Below are positions 54,401 through 64,000 of a DNA stretch of 64,000 bases, one piece after another (position 1 is the stretch's first letter; the number at the start of each line of letters is the position of its first letter). The DNA comes from Sphingobium vermicomposti (GTDB taxonomy: Bacteria; Pseudomonadota; Alphaproteobacteria; Sphingomonadales; Sphingomonadaceae), in the NCBI RefSeq assembly GCF_011762025.1, contig NZ_JAASQR010000001.1, forward strand, positions 496,001-560,000. Direction: 5' to 3'. The position numbers were made by a program, and so were the translations under genes. The notes under the pieces are model-generated. The model searched no databases and was not told the origin of the DNA. It saw only the letters and a list, made by a program, of their open reading frames with translations.

Positions 54401-55245
54401 TGCCGAACTTGCTGCGCCATCCCGTCGCGCTCGCGCTGTCGGTTATCGCCCTGCTGCTGCTGATCGGCAGCACGATTGCCATCGTTCCTGAAACGAAACA
54501 GGGCGTGGTCGTCCGCTTCGGCGATCCCAAGAAGATCATCAACCGCTACCGCCCGAACGAGGATTTCGGCAAAACGGGTGCCGGGATCATCCTGCGCTGG
54601 CCGTTCATCGACCAGATCGTCTGGATCGACAAGCGTGTGCTGTCGGTGGAAATGGAACGGCAGCAGGTGCTGTCGACCGACCAGTTGCGATTGCAGGTCG
54701 ACGCCTTCGCCCGTTATCGCATCGTCGATCCGCTGCGCATGTATATCGCGGCGGGCAACGAAGAACGCGTATCCGAAGCATTGCGCCCGATCCTTGGGTC
54801 GGCGCTGCGTAACGAATTGGGCAAGCGCCCCTTCGCCGCGCTGCTGTCGCCTGAGCGCGGGCAGGTGATGGACAATATAGAGGCGGGTCTGAACCGCGTC
54901 GCACGGCAATATGGCGCGCAGATCGTCGACGTGCGGATCAAGCGGGCCGACCTGCCCGATGGTGCGCCGCTGGAAAGCGCCTTTACCCGGATGCGCACGG
55001 CGCGTGAGCAGGAAGCGCTGACCATCCGTGCGCAAGGGGCCAAGCAGGCGCAGATCATCCGGGCGGAAGCGGACGCCAACGCGGCCCGCATCTATTCCGA
55101 CAGCTTTGGCAAGGACCCGCAATTCTACGATTTCTATCGGGCCATGCAGGCCTATCGCTACACGTTCGCGACGGATCGGTCGGGATCGACCAATATGGTC
55201 CTGTCGCGCGACAATGAGTTCCTGAAACAGTTTCAGGGCCGTTAG
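54400..55245 (+). CDS. hflC: FtsH protease modulator HflC
   Basis: 281 residues. ATG at 54400 overlaps the hflK stop as TGATG (a GTG one codon earlier is also possible). TM helix at about 7-26 (VALALSVIALLLLIGSTIA), SPFH domain (ETKQGVVVRFGDPKKI; QLRLQVDAFARYRIVDPLRM) and tail REQEALTIRAQGAKQAQIIRAEADANAARIYSDSFGKDP typical of HflC. Works with HflK around FtsH. Confidence 0.96.
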   Translation: MPNLLRHPVALALSVIALLLLIGSTIAIVPETKQGVVVRFGDPKKIINRYRPNEDFGKTGAGIILRWPFIDQIVWIDKRVLSVEMERQQVLSTDQLRLQVDAFARYRIVDPLRMYIAAGNEERVSEALRPILGSALRNELGKRPFAALLSPERGQVMDNIEAGLNRVARQYGAQIVDVRIKRADLPDGAPLESAFTRMRTAREQEALTIRAQGAKQAQIIRAEADANAARIYSDSFGKDPQFYDFYRAMQAYRYTFATDRSGSTNMVLSRDNEFLKQFQGR

Positions 55246-55355
55246 GATCATTACGGAACCAGCGTCATTCAATGAGGGTTAAGGCAGGGCGGCGCATTCC
55301 CACTCTCGCGGAGTCCCGCCTTCCTTTCCGCAAGTTCATGAGAGGACTGTCACGA

Positions 55356-56861
55356 GTGCGTTACGCTTATGCCATCACCGGTGCCCTGCTGCTTGGCGGC
55401 ACCGCCGTCGCCGTAACCTCCAGCCCCAATGTCGGCGCCCAGACTGCCCAGAATGAAGGCATGCAGGCCGCGGCCCCTGCGGGTGCGCCCGCCAGCCTGG
55501 CCGACATGGTGGAAAAACTGCAACCTGCCGTCGTCAACATTTCGACCAAGCAGCGTGTGCAGGTGCAAAATCCGTTCGCAGGCACGCCCTTTGGCGAATT
55601 GTTTGGCGCGCCCGGCGGACAGCCGCAGACCCGTCAGGCGCAATCGCTGGGGTCGGGCTTCCTCATTTCCGCCGACGGCTACATCGTGACCAACAATCAC
55701 GTCGTTTCTGCTGGAGCAGAAAGCGCTTCGGTCGATTCCATCACGGTGACGCTCACCAATCGTGAGGAATATAGCGCCCGCCTGGTCGGCCGCGACCCCG
55801 CGACCGACATCGCCGTGCTGAAGATCGACGCAAAGAAGCCCATGCCCTTCGTCAAATTCGGCGACAGCACCAAGGCGCGCGTGGGTGACTGGGTCATTGC
55901 CATCGGCAATCCCTTTGCCCTGTCTGGCACGGTGACAGCCGGGATCATTTCCGCTGTCCATCGCGGCACGGGCGGCACCTACGACAAGTTCATCCAGACC
56001 GACGCATCGATCAACCAGGGCAATAGCGGCGGCCCGATGTTCGACATGCGCGGCAATGTGATCGGCATCAACAGCCAGATCCTGTCGCCATCGGGCGGCA
56101 ATGTCGGCATCGGATTCGCCATTCCTGCCGAACAGGCGGCTCCCATCGTGGCGACCCTGCGCAAGGGACAGAGCGTCAAGCGCGGCTATCTGGGCATCCA
56201 GATCAGCCCCTTGGGTGAAGACATGGCCGATTCGCTCGGCCTTGCGAAGAACCGTGGCGAATTCGTCCAGGGCGTGGAGCCCGGCAAGGGCGCGGACCGT
56301 GCCGGGATCAAGCCGGGCGACGTGATCGTCAGCGTATCGGGCCAGGAAGTGACGCCGGACCAGAATCTGTCGTCCATCGTCGCCAACCAGCCGATTGGGA
56401 CACGGGTGCCGATCGTGCTGATCCGCAATGGTCAGCGCCAGACGGTCACCGCCATCGTCGGTGAACGACCATCGGAAGATGAACTGAACAGCTTCGCCCA
56501 GCAGCAGGGCGATGATTTCAGCCAGCAGCAACCGCCTTCGTCCGGCCCGCAGGCAAGCCAGCAGTCGCTCGGCATTTCGGCGATCCCGCTGACGCCCAGC
56601 ATCACGCGCCAGCTTGGCATCGCCGCCGAAACGCGCGGCATCGTGATCACGGCGGTGGACAGTTCAACCGATGCGGGTGCCAAGGGCCTGCGCCGGGGTG
56701 ACGTGGTCATCACCGCCAACAACCGCCCGGTCGCCAGCCAGGCCGATCTGGATGCCCAGGTGAAGCAGGTCGCGGCGCAGGGCCGTACCGCCATCCTGCT
56801 GCAGGTGTTGCGGCGCGGCCAGCCCGCCGTGTTCCTGCCGGTGCGCCTGCGCGACAAATAA
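55356..56861 (+). CDS. Do-type periplasmic serine protease (DegP/DegQ family)
   Basis: 501 residues from GTG at 55356, which has AGAGGA 8-9 nt upstream and puts the signal peptide (RYAYAITGALLLGGTAVAV) at the N-terminus; ATGs at 55272 and 55338 give longer versions. Trypsin-like domain with catalytic His in IVTNNHVV, Asp in DPATDIAVLK and Ser in INQGNSGGPMFD; two PDZ domains (GYLGIQISPLGEDMADSLGL; ITRQLGIAAETRGIVITAV). Degrades or refolds damaged envelope proteins. Located behind hflKC, making a quality-control group. Confidence 0.95.
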   Translation: MRYAYAITGALLLGGTAVAVTSSPNVGAQTAQNEGMQAAAPAGAPASLADMVEKLQPAVVNISTKQRVQVQNPFAGTPFGELFGAPGGQPQTRQAQSLGSGFLISADGYIVTNNHVVSAGAESASVDSITVTLTNREEYSARLVGRDPATDIAVLKIDAKKPMPFVKFGDSTKARVGDWVIAIGNPFALSGTVTAGIISAVHRGTGGTYDKFIQTDASINQGNSGGPMFDMRGNVIGINSQILSPSGGNVGIGFAIPAEQAAPIVATLRKGQSVKRGYLGIQISPLGEDMADSLGLAKNRGEFVQGVEPGKGADRAGIKPGDVIVSVSGQEVTPDQNLSSIVANQPIGTRVPIVLIRNGQRQTVTAIVGERPSEDELNSFAQQQGDDFSQQQPPSSGPQASQQSLGISAIPLTPSITRQLGIAAETRGIVITAVDSSTDAGAKGLRRGDVVITANNRPVASQADLDAQVKQVAAQGRTAILLQVLRRGQPAVFLPVRLRDK

Positions 56862-56981
56862 AGCGGCTCAACACAAAGCGGATCGTTACGAGCCGCGCTT
56901 GCCCGGATGATTGGCTTCCCTATAGTGTGGAAGCCGTCACCGGCAGGCGCGGCTCGAACCGTTTGAGGGAGCAAGGGGCAC

Positions 56982-58610
56982 ATGAGCGACGGCATTTTCA
57001 TCGGCCTTGGCGCACCAGAAAAGGATGGCGGCATCCCGCAGATACTGAACCTGCGGCGCGCTAATCGGCACGGGTTGATCACCGGCGCGACGGGCACGGG
57101 AAAAACCGTAACCTTGCAGGGCATCGCAGAAAGCTTTTCAGCCCGCGGCGTTCCCGTATTCCTGGCCGATGTGAAGGGCGACCTGTCCGGCATCGCCATG
57201 GCAGGATCGCCGACCGCGAAAAACGCTGACAAGCTGGTGGCCCGCGCACAGGAAATCGGCGTCGATAATTACAGCTATGCCGACAATCCCGCCATATTCT
57301 GGGATTTATATGGGGAGCAGGGTCATCCGATCCGCACCACTGTCAGTGAAATGGGGCCGCTGCTGCTGTCTCGGTTGATGGGCCTTAACGAAACTCAGGA
57401 AGGCGTGTTGTCGATCGCCTTCAAATATGCCGACGATCAGGGTCTGCTCCTGCTCGACCTGGGCGATCTTCAGGCAATGCTCGTCCATTGCGCGGAAAAT
57501 GCCGACACGCTGTCGGCCCGCTATGGCAATGTGACAAAGGCGAGCGTCGGTGCCATCCAACGCCAACTGCTGCAGCTGGACAGTCAGGGCGGCGACCATT
57601 TCTTTGGCGAACCGGCACTCGACATCCATGATTTCCTGAAGGTGGACGATCAGGGCCGGGGCTATGTCAATGTACTTGCCGCCGACAAGCTGATGCAGAG
57701 CCCCCGGCTCTACGCCACATTCCTGCTCTGGCTGCTGTCGGAATTGTTCGAAACGTTGCCTGAAGTCGGCGACCCGGACAAGCCGGTGCTCGTCTTCTTT
57801 TTCGATGAAGCGCATCTGCTGTTCGACGACGCGCCCAAGGCACTGACCGACAAGATCGAGCAGGTCGTGCGCCTGATCCGGTCGAAGGGTGTCGGTGTCT
57901 ATTTCGTGACGCAGAACCCGATCGATATTCCCGAAGAAGTGGCCGGACAGCTGGGCAACCGCGTTCAACACGCCCTGCGCGCCTTCACCCCGCGCGACCA
58001 GAGGGCGATCAAGGCGGCAGCGGAAACATTCCGAATCAATCCCGATCTCGACGTCGAAACGGCCATCACGGAACTCCGGGTCGGCGAAGCGCTGGTTTCG
58101 TTGCTTCAGGATGATGGTTCGCCCAGCATCGTGCAGCGCACGCTGATCGCTCCGCCACGATCACGCCTGGGGCCGGTGGACGCCAAGGAACGCGCCATCA
58201 TCCAATCCATCTCCCCCTGCGCCGACAAATATGACACGGCGGTCGACCGCGAATCGGCCGAGGAGATATTGGCGGCGCGCGGCGAAGCGGCAGCCGCCGC
58301 CGTCCAAGCCGCCAAGGCGCAGGCGGAAAGCGAAAAGGCCGCCGCTGCTCAGGCCAAAATGGAGGCGAAGCAGCGCGAGGCGGAACTGAAAGAACAGGCG
58401 CGGCGCGACGCCACCGCCGCGCGCGAAGCGGCCCGGCCCTCATCGATGGACCGTGCCGTTCAGTCCGCCACCCGCTCCGCCGCCTCTGCGGTGGGACGGC
58501 AGGTGGCCAATGAACTGGGGCGTGCCGTGTTCGGCGGGTCCACCCGGCGATCATCGGGCGGCCTGGCTGGCAAGCTGGTGCGCGGAATATTGGGCGGCCT
58601 GTTCAAATAG
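56982..58610 (+). CDS. HerA/DUF853-family ATPase (YjgR-like)
   Basis: 542 residues. Walker A GATGTGKT at 35-42, Walker [14 protein letters not shown], arginine-rich GLITGA...[14 protein letters not shown] and [18 protein letters not shown] typical of DUF853. The C-terminal 130 residues are a charged Ala/Glu/Lys coiled coil ([20 protein letters not shown]) and a basic tail ([14 protein letters not shown]). Related to HerA helicase but with no NurA gene nearby; cellular role is not settled. ATG is preceded by GGGAGCAAGG. Confidence 0.92.
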   Translation: MSDGIFIGLGAPEKDGGIPQILNLRRANRHGLITGATGTGKTVTLQGIAESFSARGVPVFLADVKGDLSGIAMAGSPTAKNADKLVARAQEIGVDNYSYADNPAIFWDLYGEQGHPIRTTVSEMGPLLLSRLMGLNETQEGVLSIAFKYADDQGLLLLDLGDLQAMLVHCAENADTLSARYGNVTKASVGAIQRQLLQLDSQGGDHFFGEPALDIHDFLKVDDQGRGYVNVLAADKLMQSPRLYATFLLWLLSELFETLPEVGDPDKPVLVFFFDEAHLLFDDAPKALTDKIEQVVRLIRSKGVGVYFVTQNPIDIPEEVAGQLGNRVQHALRAFTPRDQRAIKAAAETFRINPDLDVETAITELRVGEALVSLLQDDGSPSIVQRTLIAPPRSRLGPVDAKERAIIQSISPCADKYDTAVDRESAEEILAARGEAAAAAVQAAKAQAESEKAAAAQAKMEAKQREAELKEQARRDATAAREAARPSSMDRAVQSATRSAASAVGRQVANELGRAVFGGSTRRSSGGLAGKLVRGILGGLFK

Positions 58611-58641
58611 GGATATTGTCAGTCACAACGGGAGAAGATCG

Positions 58642-59046
58642 ATGCGCATGGCAATGGTGGCCGGCTCTATAGTGGTGCTGGGCCTAGCAATTCCTGCGGC
58701 GGCCCAGTCGAACCGCGAACTGCGCCGCGCCGCGAACGCCGCGATCGTCAGCGATATCGCGAAGGACCGTCAGGCGGAACGCGACGCGAAGCGACAGCCC
58801 TATAGCTCTCCGGGCTATGGCAATATCAGCTCGGCAAGGGCAGCGAGCGCGGCCTGTGCAGCCAAGGCGCGCGAGGAAGCCGGGCCGGGCGCAGCCATCA
58901 TTGGCAGGTCCAGAACCAGTTCCATGTCGACCGGGTGGGAAGTCGAGGGCGATGTCGGTCCCTATGGCGACCTTCAGTCCGTGCCATTCGTCTGTTCGGT
59001 GCGCAACGGGTCGGTCAGCGGTGTCCTGATCGACCCGGAAAGATAA
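58642..59046 (+). CDS. Small secreted hypothetical protein
   Basis: 134 residues from ATG at 58642 (GGGAGAAGATCG upstream); the frame is open back to 58453 inside the preceding gene. Signal peptide 1-21 (VAGSIVVLGLAIPAAAQS). The mature part has a basic helical head (ELRRAANAAIVSDIAKDRQAER), two Cys (AACAAK; PFVCSV) and a beta-rich C-terminus ending GSVSGVLIDPER. Such proteins are common and uncharacterised in sphingomonads. Confidence 0.8.
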   Translation: MRMAMVAGSIVVLGLAIPAAAQSNRELRRAANAAIVSDIAKDRQAERDAKRQPYSSPGYGNISSARAASAACAAKAREEAGPGAAIIGRSRTSSMSTGWEVEGDVGPYGDLQSVPFVCSVRNGSVSGVLIDPER

Positions 59047-59254
59047 GCGGAACTTGGCCGCAAGCAGGGCCTGTCCCTTGAAAAGAAAGCCTGTTCGCTT
59101 TCCCTACCGCCGTCATTGCTTATCGCGCTGAGCAAGGGGTAGAGCGATCTGCGTGAAATATGAATCACGCAGCTTGCTCTATGCCTTTGTTGCCGCATCG
59201 CTTTTTGCGGAAAACCGGTTCCCACTTTTCCGCGCGATGCTCTAAGGAAAACGG

Positions 59255-60559
59255 ATGACGGCCCTCGCCCATTCGCGCCATCCGCTTCGCTTCGGCAATT
59301 TCCGGGCCTATCTGTGGAGCCGGTTCGCGGCCGTCCTCGCGCAATATGCCATGATGACGATATTGGGGTGGCAGGCCTACAACATCGCTCGTGGCACGAT
59401 GAGCACGTCGGGGGCCGCCGCGCAGCTGGGCCTTATCGGCCTTATCCAATTCCTTCCTCTCTTCTTCCTGACCCCCCTGACCGGATGGGTCGCGGATCAT
59501 TTCGACCGGCGCTACATTTCGCGCATCACCCTGTTCATTCTGATCGCCGCTTCGGGTGTATTGGCGCTGGCGACATATGAAGGGTGGATCAGCCTGCCGT
59601 TGATCTTTGGCATCGCCGCAGTGGTCGGTGTCACGCGGGCTTTCAACGGACCGGCCTATTCGGCTCTCGCGCCCAATCTGATCCCGCGCGACGTGCTGCC
59701 CAACGCCATCGCAATTTCCAGCGTGGCATGGCAGACGGGCATGATCGCAGGTCCGGCGCTGGGTGGCTATGCCTATGCGATTGAGCCATGGGGCGCTTAT
59801 GCCGTTGCGTCGGGCCTTTTTGCCCTGGCTTGGGTCGGCATGATGATGATCAGCCCTGTCCCCCAACCGCCCCGTGACACGACCCGCCACCCCATTCGGC
59901 AGATGGTGGACGGCTTCACCTATGTGCGGTCCAACCGGCTGGTGCTTGCCAGCATGACGCTTGACCTGTTCGCGGTCCTGCTGGCGGGGGCGACGGCGCT
60001 GCTGCCGGTCTATGCGCGCGACATATTGCATGTGGGGTCCAGGGGGTTGGGTCATCTTGCCGCGTCGCCCGCAATCGGCGCAGGCTTGGTCGCGCTCTTC
60101 TTTTCCATCCGCCCGATGCAAAGGGATGTGGGCGTGAAGATGCTGGCGGCGGTCATCATATTCGGCCTGGCGACCATATTGTTCGGCTGCACCGCTTTCC
60201 TGCCGACGTCCATCGCGATGGAAGTGGGGATCGGCGCGCTGGTGACGCTGGGCGCGGCCGACATGGTGTCTGTCTATGTGCGCCAGTCGCTGATCCAGCT
60301 TCACACGCCCGACGCGATGCGGGGCCGCGTGTCCAGCCTGTCGCAACTCACCATATCCGCATCGAATGAATTGGGGGAAGCCGAATCAGGCTTCCTCGCC
60401 GCGCTGGTCGGTCCCGTCGTGGCCGTCATCGGCGGCGGGATCGGTGCAATCATAATCACGCTTTTCTGGGCGCGCCTCTTCCCTGAGCTGCGCCTTGCAC
60501 GTACCTTCGACCCACCCGACATAAGGGAGGCCGATATCAGCCAGGAGAAGGCCACATGA
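59255..60559 (+). CDS. MFS transporter (enterobactin-exporter-like family)
   Basis: 434 residues with 10-12 TM helices. [21 protein letters not shown] at the start, [19 protein letters not shown] (motif A), [22 protein letters not shown] and [15 protein letters not shown] fit the MFS_3 group that includes EntS-like exporters. Substrate not predictable. Overlaps cysK by 4 bp (ATGA). Confidence 0.92.
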   Translation: MTALAHSRHPLRFGNFRAYLWSRFAAVLAQYAMMTILGWQAYNIARGTMSTSGAAAQLGLIGLIQFLPLFFLTPLTGWVADHFDRRYISRITLFILIAASGVLALATYEGWISLPLIFGIAAVVGVTRAFNGPAYSALAPNLIPRDVLPNAIAISSVAWQTGMIAGPALGGYAYAIEPWGAYAVASGLFALAWVGMMMISPVPQPPRDTTRHPIRQMVDGFTYVRSNRLVLASMTLDLFAVLLAGATALLPVYARDILHVGSRGLGHLAASPAIGAGLVALFFSIRPMQRDVGVKMLAAVIIFGLATILFGCTAFLPTSIAMEVGIGALVTLGAADMVSVYVRQSLIQLHTPDAMRGRVSSLSQLTISASNELGEAESGFLAALVGPVVAVIGGGIGAIIITLFWARLFPELRLARTFDPPDIREADISQEKAT

Positions 60560-61485
60560 AAGCTGCCAATATTCTCGAAACCATCGGCAACACGCCGCAT
60601 ATCCGCGTGAACCGCCTGTTCGGCGATGCGCCGGAAGGCACGGAAGTCTGGATCAAATCGGAACGATCCAATCCGGGCGGGTCGATCAAGGATCGCATCG
60701 CGCTATCGATGATCGAAGCAGCCGAAGAATCGGGCGACCTGACGCCCGGCGGCACCATCATCGAACCGACGTCCGGCAACACCGGAGTCGGGCTGGCCAT
60801 GGTTGCTGCGGTCAAAGGCTACAAGCTGATCCTTGTGATGCCTGAAAGCATGTCGGTGGAACGCCGCCGACTGATGCTGGCCTATGGCGCGACCTTCGAC
60901 CTGACGCCGCGGGAAAAGGGGATGAAGGGCGCTATCGAACGCGCGCTGGAACTGGTCGAACAGACGCCCGGCTCATGGATGCCGCAACAGTTTGAAAATG
61001 CGGCCAACATCGATGTGCATGTCCGCACGACCGCGCAAGAAATCGCGGCCGACTTTGCCGACAGCCCAATCGACGTGCTGATTACCGGCGTCGGCACGGG
61101 TGGCCACATCACCGGCGTCGCGGAAGTGCTGAAGAAGCTGTGGCCAGACCTCAAAGTCTATGCGGTGGAGCCGACGCTTTCGCCGGTGATCAGCGGTGGG
61201 CAGCCTGGGCCGCACCCCATTCAGGGAATCGGCGCGGGCTTCATCCCCGCCAATCTGCATACCCAGCTTCTGGACGGCGTTATCCAGGTCGATCCGGCGG
61301 ATGCCAAGGAATATGCGCGCCGCGCCGCGCGGGAGGAAGGCGTGCTGGTCGGCATATCGTCGGGCGGAACACTCGCCGCGATCGCCCAGAAGCTGAAGGA
61401 ACTGCCCGCCGGTAGCCGCGTTCTGGGCTTCAACTATGATACCGGCGAACGCTATTTGTCGGTGCCCGACTTCCTGCCCGAATAG
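60556..61485 (+). CDS. cysK: Cysteine synthase A
   Basis: 309 residues. PLP-binding Lys in [40 protein letters not shown], phosphate-binding [15 protein letters not shown] and [13 protein letters not shown] match O-acetylserine sulfhydrylase A. Makes cysteine from O-acetylserine and sulfide. Translationally coupled to the MFS gene; that transporter may export cysteine pathway compounds, but there is no direct evidence. Confidence 0.96.
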   Translation: MKAANILETIGNTPHIRVNRLFGDAPEGTEVWIKSERSNPGGSIKDRIALSMIEAAEESGDLTPGGTIIEPTSGNTGVGLAMVAAVKGYKLILVMPESMSVERRRLMLAYGATFDLTPREKGMKGAIERALELVEQTPGSWMPQQFENAANIDVHVRTTAQEIAADFADSPIDVLITGVGTGGHITGVAEVLKKLWPDLKVYAVEPTLSPVISGGQPGPHPIQGIGAGFIPANLHTQLLDGVIQVDPADAKEYARRAAREEGVLVGISSGGTLAAIAQKLKELPAGSRVLGFNYDTGERYLSVPDFLPE

Positions 61486-61503
61486 CACCGCGCCAAAGCG
61501 GGC

Positions 61504-62856
61504 ATGATCGACGCTGCACCCATGGCCCGGCCGCATCCCCTGATGTGGCTGTTCTGGTTCATGCTGTTCGTCGGCGTGCCCGCCACGGTCGCTCATTGGG
61601 AAGCAACCGGCCCCACCATCCGCGCCTTTCACACGACGCTGGTCCAGACTGCCCGCGCCCCACGGGCGGCGACGCCCCCGCCTGCGGTGCAACCCGTGGA
61701 GCTTTATGAACTGGACCGCGATCAGGCGCGGGCCTTCAATTCCGCCATCCCCTTTTCGCGCCTGCCCAGTCCAGCGGCGCGGCCCTTCGTCTTTTCGGGC
61801 ACGCCGATTGATCAGGCGCGCGCGATCGACTGTCTGGCGGCAGCGCAACTATACGAAGCGGGCGACGATGCGGTGGGAGAGCGCGCGGTCGCCCAAGTCG
61901 TGTTGAACCGGGTGCGTCACCCCGCTTTCCCCAAGACCGTCTGCGGCGTGGTGTTCCAGGGGCAGGAAAGATCGACCGGATGCCAGTTCACCTTCACCTG
62001 CGACGGCGCACTGGCCCGGTCACCGACGCAGGCCGCATGGAACCGGGCGCGGGACATTGCGCGGGCAGCGCTCGCTGGCCAGGTGTTCAAGCCGGTCGGC
62101 TATGCCACCCATTATCATACCGACTGGGTGGTGCCCTATTGGAGCAGCAGCCTGGACAAGGTCGCGGCGGTCGACACGCATCTCTTCTTCCGGTGGCGGG
62201 GATGGTGGGGCACGCCCCCCGCCTTCCGCTTGAGCCGAGCGTCGACAGAGCCAGTCATCCCCCGCATCGCGCATCTGTCGGCAGCGCATCAGGGCGACGG
62301 CATCCTGATCGCTGGCCTGCCGCCGGTGCTGTTGCCGGGCGGCGGCGTGGCGACACTGGCGGCCCAGCCTCAACAAGCCATCGGCGCGGAGTCTGTCGGA
62401 CGGACGATGGCAGGCGCGCGATTGATCACGATTGCGCCGGGCGCGAAAAGTTTCCTGGTGGAACTAAGCCGCGACAGCCAGCCTGACATGTGGCCAGCGA
62501 TGGCGCAGACATTCTGCGCCGGGCGGCCCGAATGCCGAATCATGGCATGGCGGACGGGCAACGCTCCGTCGGGGCTGCCCCTGACCGGGGATCAGATGGA
62601 AAGCATGACTTTCGCCTATATCCACAATGCCGCTACGGGCCTGCAGCGATCCCTCTGGAACTGCACCCAATCGCCACGCGCCAATGCGGGGGAATGCATG
62701 CGTCAACGCAATCCCGCCCCCGCGCAGACCCGTGAGCCGGCGACAAAGGTCGTCGTGCCGACGCTCGGCGGCGTGCGGCGTAAGGATCGGTTCGAAACGG
62801 TGAAGATCATACCGCCCGCCCCTGTCGTGGCGCAGAAGGACATGCCAACTCAATAG
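61504..62856 (+). CDS. SleB-like cell wall hydrolase
   Basis: 450 residues (ATG at 61504 or 61525). N-terminal TM helix at about 12-30 (LMWLFWFMLFVGVPATVAHW), then Hydrolase_2 domain at about 105-240: AIDCLAAAQLYEAGDDAVGE, VAQVVLNRVRHPAFPKTVC, GCQFTFTCDGALA and GYATHYHTDWVVPYWSSSLDK with the conserved Glu, Cys and His. Cleaves peptidoglycan glycan strands (lytic transglycosylase-like). The C-terminal 200 residues are unfamiliar and Pro-rich at the end. Likely anchored in the inner membrane facing the periplasm. Confidence 0.9.
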   Translation: MIDAAPMARPHPLMWLFWFMLFVGVPATVAHWEATGPTIRAFHTTLVQTARAPRAATPPPAVQPVELYELDRDQARAFNSAIPFSRLPSPAARPFVFSGTPIDQARAIDCLAAAQLYEAGDDAVGERAVAQVVLNRVRHPAFPKTVCGVVFQGQERSTGCQFTFTCDGALARSPTQAAWNRARDIARAALAGQVFKPVGYATHYHTDWVVPYWSSSLDKVAAVDTHLFFRWRGWWGTPPAFRLSRASTEPVIPRIAHLSAAHQGDGILIAGLPPVLLPGGGVATLAAQPQQAIGAESVGRTMAGARLITIAPGAKSFLVELSRDSQPDMWPAMAQTFCAGRPECRIMAWRTGNAPSGLPLTGDQMESMTFAYIHNAATGLQRSLWNCTQSPRANAGECMRQRNPAPAQTREPATKVVVPTLGGVRRKDRFETVKIIPPAPVVAQKDMPTQ

Positions 62857-62905
62857 GCAGCCTTGACACCCCACACGGTCACGCGCGCCACCCTGGAGCC
62901 ATGCA

Positions 62906-62938
62906 ATAAAAAAGGGGCCGCCGGGCAGGCGACCCCTT
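62906..62938 (-). terminator. Intrinsic terminator of the cold-shock gene
   Basis: On the minus strand GGGGTCGCC, loop, GGCGGCCCC, then TTTTTT. The stem has one mismatch and begins about 33 bp after the stop codon at 62971. Confidence 0.8.
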
Positions 62939-62970
62939 CTATCCTCTCCGCGAAAGCGGGCAGGCGCGTT

Positions 62971-63789
62971 TTAGTCGTTCTTCGGCTGAAGATTGACGGC
63001 CGCGTGCTTACCGCGACGATCGACTTCCAGTTCGAAGTCCAGACGGTCGCCTTCATTGAGGGCAGACATGCCTGCACGCTCTACGGCGCTGATGTGGACG
63101 AATGCGTCAGGCTGACCGTCGTCGCGCTGGATGAAGCCAAAGCCCTTCATTGCATTGAAGAACTTGACCGTGCCGCTGGCGCGCTCACCCGTCAGCTGGC
63201 GCTGCGGGCCACCGCGATCGCCGCCGCCGAAGCCGCCACGGTCACCACCGAAGCCGCCTGCGCGGGGTTCACGGGGTTCACGCGGACGATCGACGACCGG
63301 AAGGGGCTCACCCTCGATCTTGAGGTCGGTCGCAGAAATCTTGCCGCCGCGATCCACCAGGGTGAAGCCGAGCGGCTGACCTTCGGCAAGGCCGGTCAGG
63401 CCAGCCTGCTCCACAGCGCTGATGTGAACGAACACGTCTTCCGCGCCATCATCACGAACGACGAAGCCGAAGCCTTTTTGTCCGTTGAAGAATTTGACTA
63501 CGCCGGTGCCTTCGCCGACGACCTGGGCAGGCATACCGCCACCGCCGCCACGACCGCCGCCGAAGCCGCCACCACCGCCGCCGCCAAAACCGCCGCCGCC
63601 GCTGCGGAAACCGCCGCCACCGCCGCCGAAGCGGTCACCGCCGCCACCGCCGAAGCGATCGCCGCCGCCAAAGCCGCCGCGATCACCGCCGAAGCCGCCA
63701 CGATCACCGCCGCCGTAGAAATTGTCGTCGCCGAACCCGTCGCGCTTATCCTTGCCGCGCCCGCCGCGGCGACCTCTATCAAAACTCAT
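62971..63789 (-). CDS. Double cold-shock domain protein with glycine-rich N-terminal region
   Basis: 272 residues from ATG at 63789 (MSFDRGRRGGRGKDK); the open frame continues upstream to 63870 through the leader. Residues 1-88 are almost wholly Gly, Arg, Phe and Asp in FGG, RGG and GGGDRFGG units. Two cold-shock domains follow: VKFFNGQKGFGFVVRDDGAEDVFVHIS and VKFFNAMKGFGFIQRDDGQPDAFVHIS, joined by a second Gly/Arg linker (GGFGGDRGGFGGGDRGG). Both have RNP1 (KGFGF) and RNP2 (VFVHIS, AFVHIS). Binds single-stranded RNA or DNA; the low-complexity head resembles RGG/FG segments of RNA-condensing proteins. Acts in the cytoplasm as an RNA chaperone. Confidence 0.95.
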   Translation of the reverse strand: MSFDRGRRGGRGKDKRDGFGDDNFYGGGDRGGFGGDRGGFGGGDRFGGGGGDRFGGGGGGFRSGGGGFGGGGGGGFGGGRGGGGGMPAQVVGEGTGVVKFFNGQKGFGFVVRDDGAEDVFVHISAVEQAGLTGLAEGQPLGFTLVDRGGKISATDLKIEGEPLPVVDRPREPREPRAGGFGGDRGGFGGGDRGGPQRQLTGERASGTVKFFNAMKGFGFIQRDDGQPDAFVHISAVERAGMSALNEGDRLDFELEVDRRGKHAAVNLQPKND

Positions 63790-64000
63790 GCCCTGTTGGT
63801 CACTTTCGCTTCGCCCAAGACTAAATCGGACAAACATGCCGGGCGAAATGACATGCAGAATCCACCGCAAGGATGCGGCTTTAGGGAATCACTATATCAA
63901 TTTTTCAGGGCAGCGCGAATGATTTTAGCCCGATTGCTCCCGCATTGACGCCAAGGCCTGCTGGCCAGCCTTTCTAGGCACCCCGCAAAAGCGCCGATTG

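Noticed and set aside
55350..56531. 393-codon minus-strand frame
   Set aside because: Antisense to the Do-type protease; no motifs.
56865..56960. Repeated GCGGCTC / GAGCCGC segments before the HerA-like gene
   Set aside because: They could form a hairpin after the protease gene, but lack a T run and have a long loop; not strong enough to list as a terminator.
63498..63720. Regular GCC/GCCACC repeats suggestive of a tandem array or CRISPR
   Set aside because: They are codon repeats for the Gly/Arg/Phe head; no constant spacers or direct repeats of CRISPR type.
62863..63948. 361-codon Ala/Thr/Glu-rich plus-strand frame
   Set aside because: Antisense reading of the glycine-rich cold-shock gene; the Ala-rich run mirrors the GGC repeats.

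Overview
The window looks like a chromosomal segment of a sphingomonad (Alphaproteobacteria, Sphingobium or Sphingomonas type). This rests on the GC-rich genes, the many TonB-dependent receptors, Tat-type secreted enzymes, a very large NAD-dependent glutamate dehydrogenase preceded by a PAS_5 protein, and gene content and codon use typical of that group. The assignment is inference from gene content only.

Left part (1-34.3 kb) is accessory DNA. From 1 to about 16.2 kb lies a catabolic locus: a DUF1592 protein with an unknown secreted partner, an IclR regulator, two paralogous secreted proteins resembling 'hypothetical glycosyl hydrolase 6', a secreted cyclase/amidohydrolase, and an operon of lactate-type permease, glycerate 2-kinase, hydroxypyruvate isomerase, tartronate semialdehyde reductase and an SDR. 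A second glycerate 2-kinase sits alone. The intracellular genes funnel hydroxypyruvate or tartronate semialdehyde to D-glycerate and 2-phosphoglycerate. Four 15-bp TTCC-N7-GGAA palindromes sit at two promoters of this locus and look like the operators of one regulator. From 16.5 to 23.8 kb single genes (a TPR-like protein, an SDR, a ZnuD-type zinc receptor with a Zur-like palindrome) are separated by long stretches without recognisable genes.

From 23.8 to 31.4 kb is the most striking feature: a compact one-strand cluster encoding the dedicated enzymes of coenzyme F420 assembly (CofE, CofD, CofC and a CofG-CofH fusion), the F420:NADPH oxidoreductase Fno, and two luciferase-like (LLM) oxidoreductases that are probable F420 users. 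A siderophore receptor with a Fur-like box is divergent from it. At 34.1-34.5 kb a decayed P4-type integrase lies beside tRNA-Thr(CGT), which marks a probable old island boundary.

Right part (34.6-64 kb) looks like core genome: NAD-glutamate dehydrogenase; an iron-reduction cassette (PepSY protein, a DUF2271 protein carrying an ApbE flavinylation motif, DUF4198, ApbE) beside tonB and a catecholate-type receptor, all with Fur-like boxes; acetoacetyl-CoA reductase, ferrochelatase, an orphan molybdenum hydroxylase subunit, Mrp, HflK-HflC, a Do-type protease, a HerA-like ATPase, an MFS exporter, cysteine synthase, a SleB-type wall hydrolase, and a double cold-shock protein with a long glycine-rich head.
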